64,000 nucleotides of DNA from JAXLYE01 sp046351595 (GTDB taxonomy: Bacteria > Myxococcota_A > Polyangia > Palsa-1104 > JAEUJZ01). The position numbers and the translations under genes are program-made. Positions 55,833-62,732 of the stretch are shown here, piece by piece. Positions within the stretch are counted from its first letter, which is position 1, and each line of letters starts with the position of its first letter. The notes below the pieces were generated by a model. It searched no databases. It worked only from the letters and a program-made list of their open reading frames with translations, and had not been told where the DNA came from. Where the stretch lies: positions 1 to 64,000 of the forward strand of contig JAXLYE010000014.1 in the NCBI GenBank assembly GCA_046351595.1. Direction: 5' to 3'.

Positions 55833-56888
55833 CTACCGCTGGCAGATGTTGAGCCCGGACGGCTGGGTCTCGGGCCAGTAGTACAGGACCGCGACGCACA
55901 TCTCGTCGCCGGTGTGCAGGCCGAAGCTGACGGGCTTGTCCGTGTTGTTGTTGTAGCTGCAGCGCGTCTGGATCGGCACGTCCGCGGCGATGCGCTGCGA
56001 CGGTGCCACCGGCAGCGTGCCCTGATCGCCGAAGTCCCACTTCGGCATCGACAGCACCTTCGTCGAGCGGTCGGCCCCGGCAGTGATGTCGAGCGCGTCG
56101 CCGAGCTTGTGCATGTGCGGGAACACGGCGAAGACGTTGGCCAGCTCGGGGTGCTTGTTGCAGACGCTGTCGATCGAGGTCTTCTGCATGGCCGGCAGGT
56201 TCAGCGAGGTCTTGCCGACGAGCCAGGTGCCGACCGGATCGGTCTTGCTGCCCGCCGGCGCCAGCTCCAGGTCGACGGTGGCGACGCTCTCGAGCATGGC
56301 CGGGCTGGCGTTGAGCAGGTGGACCTGCAGGATCAGCGGCGTGCCGTCCTCGATGTGGCGGGCCGCGTTCGCCGGCATCTGCAGGTCGCCGGTGCCGACG
56401 CCGCCGCCGAAGACGTAGCCCCAGAAGCCCATCTCCTCGCACTCCCACTGGTCGCGCTTCTCGCCGCGCAGCTCGTCGGTGAACACGCCGATGTGGTGCA
56501 CGCCCGGCGACGACTTGGGCGAGATCTTGCGGATCGCCAGCCCGTCGGCCCGGTTCCAGCGCAACAGGAAGCAGCGGTACGTCTCCTCGCCCGGCTTCAG
56601 CGTCCACTTGCCCTGCAGCGTCAGGCGGTCCTGCTTCATCTCGACCATGCCCGGCGGGTCCATGGTCTTTGGCGGGTCCATGGTCTGTTCCATGGGCGGC
56701 TCGCCGCAGCCGGCCCAGAGCGCCACCACCGCGCACCCCGCGAGGGCGGCGAGCCGGCCCAGACAGGAGCGCAGCGACGGCCTCAAGGACGAAGACGAGG
56801 CCAGAGACGAAGCCAGGGAAGAGGTCAAAGGCGAAGACAGAGACGAGGACGGGGTCGGGATCGGGATCGCGGTCGCGGTCGTGGCCAT
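55833..56888 (-). CDS. Copper type II ascorbate-dependent monooxygenase-like lipoprotein
   Basis: A 351-residue lipoprotein. A signal of unusual make-up (Ser/Leu/Ala hexamer-repeat codons, SSSLSSPLTSSLASSLA) ends in the lipobox ALWAGC. The mature domain has VHHIGVFTDE, a downstream VHLLN and FPHMHKLG, and a Met in TGDEMCVAVLYYW. These are the His/Met copper-ligand positions of the PHM/DBM fold: HH in the first copper site, HxH plus Met in the second. The original HHM of the first domain is changed to HHI. It is likely a copper oxygenase or a copper-binding relative at the envelope. Start at 56888 is chosen because GGAGG precedes it; an upstream ATG at 56918 lacks one. Confidence 0.75.
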   Translation of the reverse strand: MATTATAIPIPTPSSSLSSPLTSSLASSLASSSSLRPSLRSCLGRLAALAGCAVVALWAGCGEPPMEQTMDPPKTMDPPGMVEMKQDRLTLQGKWTLKPGEETYRCFLLRWNRADGLAIRKISPKSSPGVHHIGVFTDELRGEKRDQWECEEMGFWGYVFGGGVGTGDLQMPANAARHIEDGTPLILQVHLLNASPAMLESVATVDLELAPAGSKTDPVGTWLVGKTSLNLPAMQKTSIDSVCNKHPELANVFAVFPHMHKLGDALDITAGADRSTKVLSMPKWDFGDQGTLPVAPSQRIAADVPIQTRCSYNNNTDKPVSFGLHTGDEMCVAVLYYWPETQPSGLNICQR

Positions 56889-57038
56889 GGGCAAGCCTCC
56901 GGGTTGAGCAGTCGACATCTCGTAACACTGCCCCCGGTCGCGCGGAAGCGCCAAGCGGCCGACCGCCCCTCGCTGCGAACAGGGGTCTGGCGGCCGTCGG
57001 AGTTGCGCGAGCTCCCGGGCCCGCGGTATTGCTACGCC

Positions 57039-58088
57039 ATGTCCGTTTCCCGTTCTCTACGGCCCGGCCGGCCCGGCGCGCGGCGGCGGCTCGTGCTCGC
57101 GGCGGCGCTGTCGCTCGGGTGCCTGTCGGCCAGCACGCTCGGCTGCCGTGACGTGGCCAAGGCCGGCGACAAGAAAGAGGGCGTGCTCGCCCAGGTCGAC
57201 GACGTGGTCATCACCGTGCGCGAGTTCCAGGACCGCATCAACGCGCAGTCGCCGTATGTGCGGGCGCGCTACGCCTCGCTCGACCACAAGAAGGAGTTCC
57301 TGGAGAACCTGGTGAAGTTCGAGCTCTTGGCCGCCGAGGCCAAGCGGCAGGGCCTGGACCAGGACCCCGAGGTGGTGCGCACCGTCAAGCAGGTGATGAT
57401 CCAGCGCCTGCTCCGCCAGAAGTTCGACGCCATGAAGGCCGAGGACATCCCCGAGACCGACATCAAGGCCTACTTCGACGGTCACCAGGACGAGTTCAAC
57501 CGGCCGCCCGAGGTGCGCGTCAGCATGATCCTTGTGCCCGACGAGGCGACCGCGAAGAAGGTGCAGGCGGATCCGCGGCTATTGGGCCTGGAGAACGTCG
57601 GCTTCCGCGACCTGGTCGCGCAGTACAGCGTCGACGCCGAGACCAAGGAGCGCGGCGGCGATCTGCGCTTCTTCGACGATCACAACCGCGAGCTGCCGCC
57701 CGAGATCGTCCAGGCCGCGTTCAAGCTGCAGAGCATGGGCGAGGTCAGCCCGCCGGTGAAGACCGCGCGCGGCTACGCGATCCTCAAGCTGACGGGCCAG
57801 CGCAAGGCCCTGGTCCGCACCCTGCCCGAGGTGGCGCAGCAGATCCGCGCCAAGCTGTTCCGCGAGCGCCGGCAGCGCCTGCTCGACGACTATGAGCGCG
57901 GCCTGCGGCAGAAGGCGCGCGTCGAGATCCACGAGCAGCGCCTGGCCACCGTGAAGGTCGATCTGTCAAACGACGTCGGCGCGCCCGAGAGCCTGCGCCC
58001 GGTCCCCGGCACCGGCGACTTCCACCCGGGCGGGCAGGCGGTGCCGCAGGTGTCGCCGGACAAGCCGGCGCCGCCGGCGACGAAATAA
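57039..58088 (+). CDS. Peptidyl-prolyl isomerase, PpiC/parvulin type (lipoprotein)
   Basis: A 349-residue protein with signal RRRLVLAAALSLGCLSASTL and lipobox STLGC. A SurA-N-like helical domain follows, with a short parvulin domain (RVSMILVPDEATAKKV, FRDLVAQYSVDAETKERGGD, FFDDHNRELPPEIVQAAFKL, VSPPVKTARGYAILKL). It is a periplasmic or outer-membrane-anchored proline isomerase that helps fold outer-membrane proteins. A Pro/Ala tail ends in DKPAPPATK, and the codons of that tail with the stop are duplicated twice downstream (58059-58157). The neighbouring gene encodes a second PPIase of the same family. Confidence 0.88.
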   Translation: MSVSRSLRPGRPGARRRLVLAAALSLGCLSASTLGCRDVAKAGDKKEGVLAQVDDVVITVREFQDRINAQSPYVRARYASLDHKKEFLENLVKFELLAAEAKRQGLDQDPEVVRTVKQVMIQRLLRQKFDAMKAEDIPETDIKAYFDGHQDEFNRPPEVRVSMILVPDEATAKKVQADPRLLGLENVGFRDLVAQYSVDAETKERGGDLRFFDDHNRELPPEIVQAAFKLQSMGEVSPPVKTARGYAILKLTGQRKALVRTLPEVAQQIRAKLFRERRQRLLDDYERGLRQKARVEIHEQRLATVKVDLSNDVGAPESLRPVPGTGDFHPGGQAVPQVSPDKPAPPATK

Positions 58089-58157
58089 GAAGACAAGCCG
58101 GCGCCGCCGGCGACGAAATAAGAAGACAAGCCGGCGCCGCCGGCAGGCAAGTAGGCG
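58059..58157 (+). repeat. 33-bp tandem repeat spanning a stop codon
   Basis: Three units start at 58059, 58092 and 58125, each in frame and coding DKPAPPATK, then a stop (TAA, TAA, TAG). Only the first copy is translated. Each contains GCCGGCGCCGCCGGC, which can fold back. Read-through would extend the tail by the same residues. Confidence 0.9.
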
Positions 58158-58211
58158 ACTGCCGCTCAAACGACGGCAGGAGATCGGACAAACCGCCCCA
58201 CGCTATGTAAG

Positions 58212-59258
58212 ATGCAGGCCTGTATGAACGTGTCATCGCTTCGACGCAGACTTCGCCGGCGCGGCCTGGCGGCGTGGCTCGCCCTGGCGGCGCCGCTGCT
58301 GCCGTCGCTGGTTTCGGTGCCGCGGGCCGCGGTCCTGGACCGCATCGCCGCCGTGGTCAACGAGGACATCATCCTCGAGTCCGACGTCACCCAGGCCGCG
58401 GTCGTGACCTTCCGCGCCGAGGCCGGCGGGGCCGAGGTCGACATCGACTCGCCCGAGGGGCAGCGCAAGTTCGAGGCGCACCGGCGCAAGACGCTGGACT
58501 CGCTGATCGAGAAGCAGCTCATCGTGCAGCAGGGCAAGGAGCTCAAGGTCTACGTGCTCGAGGACGAGCTGCGGCGCGCGCTCGACGACGTCAAGCGCAG
58601 CAACGGCCTGACCGACCAGCAGTTCGTCGAGGCGCTGAAGCAGCAGGGCTTCTCGATGGAGAGCTACCGCAAGACGCTGCGCCAGCAGCTGCTCGAGCTC
58701 AAGGTCTTGAACCAGGCCGTGCGCAGCCGCATCACCGTCGGGGACGACGAGGTCCGCGCCTACTACGCGCAGGTCAAGCGCGCGGCCACCGGCGATCAGC
58801 TGCAGGTGCAGCTCAACCAGATCCTCATCGCCGTGCCCAAGAACGCCACCGAGTCGCAGATCGAGCAGAAGCGCAAGCTGGCGCTCAGCCTCATCGACCA
58901 GATCCGCGGCGGCGCCGACTTCGCGACCCTGGCCCGCGCGCACAGCAACGATCCCGCGGCCAAGGACGGCGGCGATCTGGGCTGGATGGCCCGCGGCGAC
59001 CTGCCCGAGGCGCTGCGCGACGTGGTCCTGACCATGGACCCGACGCCGGATCCGCGCAAGGAGGTGCGCGGCCCGATCCGCTCCGAGCGCGGCTTCCACA
59101 TCCTGTGGCTGCGCGATCGCAAGGAAGCGGACGTGCGCCCGTACGAGGAAGTAAAAGAGAACCTGCGCCGCCAGCTCTACGATCAGCAGGTCGAGAAGGG
59201 CGTCCAGAGCTGGATCAAGGAGCTCCGCCGCAAGTCGCACATCGACGTGCGGATTTAG
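58212..59258 (+). CDS. surA: Peptidyl-prolyl isomerase, SurA type
   Basis: A 348-residue secreted protein with signal (LAAWLALAAPLLPSLVSVPRA). A SurA-N domain (VLDRIAAVVNEDIILESDVT, KTLDSLIEKQLIVQQGKELK, SNGLTDQQFVEALKQQGFS) is followed by one parvulin domain (VQLNQILIAVPKNATESQIE, FATLARAHSNDPAAKDGGDL, GPIRSERGFHILWLRDRKE). It is a chaperone and proline isomerase for outer-membrane beta-barrels. Only one parvulin domain is seen, compared with two in E. coli SurA. Either the ATG at 58212 or at 58224 could start it. It lies 123 bp after the first PPIase gene, with the tandem repeat between. Confidence 0.88.
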   Translation: MQACMNVSSLRRRLRRRGLAAWLALAAPLLPSLVSVPRAAVLDRIAAVVNEDIILESDVTQAAVVTFRAEAGGAEVDIDSPEGQRKFEAHRRKTLDSLIEKQLIVQQGKELKVYVLEDELRRALDDVKRSNGLTDQQFVEALKQQGFSMESYRKTLRQQLLELKVLNQAVRSRITVGDDEVRAYYAQVKRAATGDQLQVQLNQILIAVPKNATESQIEQKRKLALSLIDQIRGGADFATLARAHSNDPAAKDGGDLGWMARGDLPEALRDVVLTMDPTPDPRKEVRGPIRSERGFHILWLRDRKEADVRPYEEVKENLRRQLYDQQVEKGVQSWIKELRRKSHIDVRI

Positions 59259-59317
59259 TTTGGGGGCCCATTCCCTCGGCGCAGGAACCCGGATTCCTGG
59301 GAAGGCCGGAGTTGCTG

Positions 59318-59719
59318 CTATTGCTTCGAGGTCGTCGCGTCGCGGCGGGTTGCCAGCCAGGCGCGGGCCTCGGACTCGTTCTTGAAGAAGGCGGCAGGGA
59401 ACTTCTGGCTGTTGAGCAGCTGGATCGCGCGCCAGGCCATGGTCATCACCACGCGCGCGGCCAGGCTGTCGCCGAAGATCGCGTTGCCGAAGCAGGTCGT
59501 GGCGCCCTTGTACTCGCTCACGAGCTTGCGCGTGTCCGGGCTCATGCGCGTCATCTGCCGCGTGTCGATCAGGGTGGCGTAGCGGCCGTGCTTCTCGATG
59601 ACCCCGCCGATGATCTCGAGCAGCCGCTGCATGTGCGGCCCCTCGAAGTCACCGATCACCCGGATGGAGACAATGTCGTCCTCCACGCGCACGATGTGGG
59701 TCGCGATCTGGTGATCCAT
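59318..59719 (-). CDS. STAS/SpoIIAA-like protein
   Basis: A 133-residue protein (MDHQIATHIVRVEDDIVSIR, GRYATLIDTRQMTRMSPDTR, ATTCFGNAIFGDSLAARVVM). The strand-helix order and a central DTRQM resemble SpoIIAA/STAS-like domains, many of which bind lipids or act as anti-sigma antagonists in myxobacteria. The usual phosphoserine is not clear. It is convergent with surA and lies just downstream of the FAD oxidoreductase gene on the same strand. It may end the terpene operon, but a stop-to-start gap of about 43 bp is the only support. Confidence 0.65.
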   Translation of the reverse strand: MDHQIATHIVRVEDDIVSIRVIGDFEGPHMQRLLEIIGGVIEKHGRYATLIDTRQMTRMSPDTRKLVSEYKGATTCFGNAIFGDSLAARVVMTMAWRAIQLLNSQKFPAAFFKNESEARAWLATRRDATTSKQ

Positions 59720-59762
59720 ATCTCTGATCCTAATGAAGCTTTCTTAAGAGTCGAGCCCGGCC

Positions 59763-61112
59763 TCAGCGCGACGACGCACCGACGGAAGATGCGCTGCCGA
59801 AGGCGGCGATGAGGCGCTGCGCCGCGCGCTCGCCCGAGCAGAGGCTGGCGTGCGAGGTCGAGATCGAGAAGTAGTCGCCGGCGAGCTGCACGCGCGCGCG
59901 CGGATCCGTGGCCTGGACGAGCCGCGTCAGCTCGCGGTACGCGCCCGGCCTGGACAGCACCGCGGCCGAGCGCCACCTCTGCACGTGCGCGAGCTCGATG
60001 TCGCCGCCGAGCCCGGGCAGCACGCGGTCGATCCCGGCGATCGCCGTCTCGATGACCGCGGCGTCGTCGCGCTCGTAGTTGCGCAGGCCGAAGTCGTGCT
60101 GCCAGTACGTCGCCAAAAGGCCCTTGCCCGGCGGGGCGCGGCCCGGCGCCTTGTTGTGATCGAAGATCACGGCGCGCAGCTCCGGGTGCTCGCGCCGCGG
60201 CACCTGGATGAGGATCGCGCGCTCGTCCGGCGCCCGCGCGAGGCCCAGGTGCACAGCGACGCTGGTCGAGTACTCGATGCGCCCGAGCACGTCGCTGCGC
60301 ACCGCGTCGAGCTGCGGGTACAGCGCCCGCACCTGCGTCGCCGGCACCGCCACCACGCACGCGCTCGCGTCCTCGATGCGCTCCGGCATGCCCGGCCGCG
60401 ACCAGGCGACCCGCACCCCGCCCGCGTGCTCCGCGACGCCGCTGACGTGCGCCGTGAGCTCGACGGGGAGCTGCGCCGCCAAACCGCGGCACAGGAAGTC
60501 CGCTCCGGTCCGCGAGTTGAAGAACGTCCCGCCCAGGACGTTGCGCAGCGCAAAGAAGAAGTCGACGATCGAGAGCCGCTCGGGCGAGGACAGGTGGAAG
60601 CTGCCGAGCGCCGGCGCCAGGAGGTACTCGAGCAGCTCGTCGTTCAGCCGCCGCCGCGCGTACTGGGCCGCGGACTCGATGTCCCACGGCGCCGCCTTGC
60701 TGATGTCGTACCAGTCGAGCGCCGCGCCGATGTGCTGCAGATCCAGGAGCATCCGGCTCAGCGCGACCTTGGAGGACCACGACAGGAGCTGCGTCTTCAG
60801 CAGATCGAGCTTGCTGGCGGCGCGGAAGCGGTGGACCTGCCCGTCGCGGTAGACGCCGACGAGATCCGACGTCGGGACCACCTGCGCCTGCAGCCCGGCA
60901 TCGGCGATCAGGTGTGACATGCGGCGATAGGTCGAGGGCAGGATGCTGGCGCCCAGATCGATGCGGAAGCCGCGCGCGGTCCGTGTCGACATGCGACCGC
61001 CGACGTGCCCCTCGCGCTCCAGGACCCGCACCTCGAACCCGTGCTGCTTCAGCCGGAACGCTGCGGTCAGCCCCGCGATCCCGGCTCCGATAACGATGAC
61101 CCGCTCGCTCAT
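59763..61112 (-). CDS. FAD-dependent amine oxidase/protoporphyrinogen-oxidase-like protein
   Basis: A 449-residue flavoprotein. The N-terminal FAD Rossmann motif is MSERVIVIGAGIAGLTAAFR, followed by VLEREGHVGGRMST with the GR-rich glycine motif. The middle is a substrate domain (DWYDISKAAPWDIESAAQYA, LLEYLLAPALGSFHLSSPER), and the C-terminal LAGDYFSISTSHASLCSGER is the FAD-binding end. It belongs to the flavin amine oxidase/carotenoid desaturase superfamily. It follows a terpene synthase gene on the same strand and is likely to oxidise the terpene product. The start is the ATG at 61112. Confidence 0.85.
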   Translation of the reverse strand: MSERVIVIGAGIAGLTAAFRLKQHGFEVRVLEREGHVGGRMSTRTARGFRIDLGASILPSTYRRMSHLIADAGLQAQVVPTSDLVGVYRDGQVHRFRAASKLDLLKTQLLSWSSKVALSRMLLDLQHIGAALDWYDISKAAPWDIESAAQYARRRLNDELLEYLLAPALGSFHLSSPERLSIVDFFFALRNVLGGTFFNSRTGADFLCRGLAAQLPVELTAHVSGVAEHAGGVRVAWSRPGMPERIEDASACVVAVPATQVRALYPQLDAVRSDVLGRIEYSTSVAVHLGLARAPDERAILIQVPRREHPELRAVIFDHNKAPGRAPPGKGLLATYWQHDFGLRNYERDDAAVIETAIAGIDRVLPGLGGDIELAHVQRWRSAAVLSRPGAYRELTRLVQATDPRARVQLAGDYFSISTSHASLCSGERAAQRLIAAFGSASSVGASSR

Positions 61113-61167
61113 GCGCCCCCGCCGAAGCTGACTGTGGACTCTGGGAGTCGTCTCGGATTCCCTTCCC

Positions 61168-61208
61168 GTTCCGGATTCCGCCCCGTTCCGGATCTGCCCG
61201 TTCCGGAT
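61168..61208. repeat. Three copies of GTTCCGGAT
   Basis: GTTCCGGAT occurs at 61168, 61185 and 61200, and a GGATT remnant at 61155. It lies between the terpene synthase stop and the FAD oxidoreductase start. It may be slippage-derived; no function is evident. Confidence 0.6.
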
Positions 61209-61212
61209 TCTG

Positions 61213-62304
61213 CTAAATCGGCCAGCGGAAGCGCGGGCTGGTGATCGAGAAGTCGACGTTGCCGCCGATCCACGCCTTGAGCCCATCGATGTAGCGCACC
61301 AGCCTGGGCGTAAGCAGGACTTCACGAGCGAGCGCCTCCTCGGAGGCGAGGAACCGGGCCAGCGCCTCGTCGGCGCGCTGCTTCACGCGGCGCAGCGCCT
61401 GCTCCAGCGGGATTCCCTCTTCAGCCTGGAGCACGCGCACCATGTTGCACACGCTGCCGCGCTCGACGACCTCTTTGTGGTACGAGACGAGATCGTTGAC
61501 GAAGATGATGTGGTACGCGGCCGCCCGGCGCATCGTGCACAGGTACGGGTGGTCGTAGAGCTCCGCGGGCAGCTGGGCGTCGTTGATCAGCTCCATCAAC
61601 GTGAAGACCGTGAGCACCGCGGAGTCGTACATGCGGATCGGCAGGTACTCTCCGACTGTGGGCACGTGCGCCGAGCTCCAGCGCTTGAGCGCGACCAGCG
61701 AGCCGCGCAAGAGGTAGTCCCGGACGGTGTCCAGGAACCGGGCCATCCACGCCTCGGCCTCGGCCGTCGCGCAGCCGGTCGTGCCGCTGACGAGGCGCTG
61801 GTGCAGCCGCAGGGTGAGCTGATCGAAGGGCGTCGGCTCCGCCGGCAGGGCGCCGGAGTACAGGATCTTTAGCGCGCGCTCCATGAGGGCGCGCACCGCC
61901 TGCGGATCCTGACCGACCTGGGCGTGGTCGTCGTACTGATCGTCCAGGAAGTGCAGCCACTGGTTGTACGTGCCGCCGATCTCGAGCCCCGCGAGCGTGG
62001 CCTCGGGGTACACGAGCCCGTCGAGGGTCACGAAGCTGGCGAACCGCTTGTGGCTGCGGTCCGCGGGGTCGCTGCTGAGCAGGCCGAGCTGCGCCGCCTC
62101 GCTCTGCCGGGCCTGCTCGTGCGCGGCCGCGTGCGGGTTGCGCCGCGAGCGCCACGGCAGGCCGAACTGCGCGCGCAGCCAGGCCATCCGGCCGCCCGCG
62201 TCAGCCGCCTCCGTCGGAGTCCGGACCTTCGCGGGGAAGGTGTGGCTGATCGCCGGGTCGACTCTGTCCAACGCCGCAATACAAAGCTGGGCTCCGTCTC
62301 TCAC
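61213..62304 (-). CDS. Class I terpene synthase
   Basis: A 363-residue terpene cyclase. The metal-binding aspartate motif is FLDDQYDDH (DDxYDD at 121-126), the NSE triad is NDLVSYHKE (270-278), and near the C-terminus SPRFRW resembles the RY-end pair. The fold is the all-helical isoprenoid synthase type. It ionises a prenyl diphosphate (geranyl, farnesyl or geranylgeranyl) to a cyclic terpene. The product cannot be told. The GTG at 62304 is chosen because GGAGGGG lies upstream; the ATG at 62379 would add 25 residues. Together with the FAD oxidoreductase it forms a small terpenoid cluster. Confidence 0.9.
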   Translation of the reverse strand: MRDGAQLCIAALDRVDPAISHTFPAKVRTPTEAADAGGRMAWLRAQFGLPWRSRRNPHAAAHEQARQSEAAQLGLLSSDPADRSHKRFASFVTLDGLVYPEATLAGLEIGGTYNQWLHFLDDQYDDHAQVGQDPQAVRALMERALKILYSGALPAEPTPFDQLTLRLHQRLVSGTTGCATAEAEAWMARFLDTVRDYLLRGSLVALKRWSSAHVPTVGEYLPIRMYDSAVLTVFTLMELINDAQLPAELYDHPYLCTMRRAAAYHIIFVNDLVSYHKEVVERGSVCNMVRVLQAEEGIPLEQALRRVKQRADEALARFLASEEALAREVLLTPRLVRYIDGLKAWIGGNVDFSITSPRFRWPI

Positions 62305-62732
62305 TGACCCCTCCAAGGAAATACGGAGTACGCCCGTACCGGGCCGGCGGCGGACAGAGTCCGCCCGTTTGCCGCGCACACTCCTCCGCGCGCGACATGC
62401 TGACGTCAGAGCGCGCTTTCCTGGAGCGCGCCGCCGACGTTAGGTGATCCCCCATCCAAACCGTAGTATGAATCACAGAGCTGAGCAAGGATTTTGATCG
62501 GAATCGGAATAGAGCACAGGGACTCCCAGAGGAGCCCGGTGCGCCTCTTGCGCGGGCAAAGTGCGGCTGGGTGGGATGAGCTGGGAACGGCTCGCTCAGC
62601 GACGAAAAAAATCAGATTGGGAACCGGGATTCCGGACTCCCGGACAATTCCTGATTGATTCCTTTTGGCTGCTCTGGTTGGCTGCTTGCTGGCTGCTTGC
62701 TGGCTGCTTGATGGCAGATCAGGGCGATCGGA
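62305..62732. other. Spacer upstream of terpene synthase, with 11-bp repeat
   Basis: No gene is visible. GGCTGCT begins at 62667, 62680, 62691 and 62702, the last three being GGCTGCTTGCT or a close variant at exact 11-bp spacing. A degenerate GGGAATCGG, GGGATTCCGG and GACTCCC composition runs through 62500-62660. The promoter for the terpene operon should lie near 62310-62480. Confidence 0.5.

Noticed and set aside
62305..62480. A sigma-70 promoter for the terpene synthase gene (TTGCTC and CATACT on the minus strand)
   Set aside because: The spacing is 14 bp and the boxes are weak, so it is no better than chance.
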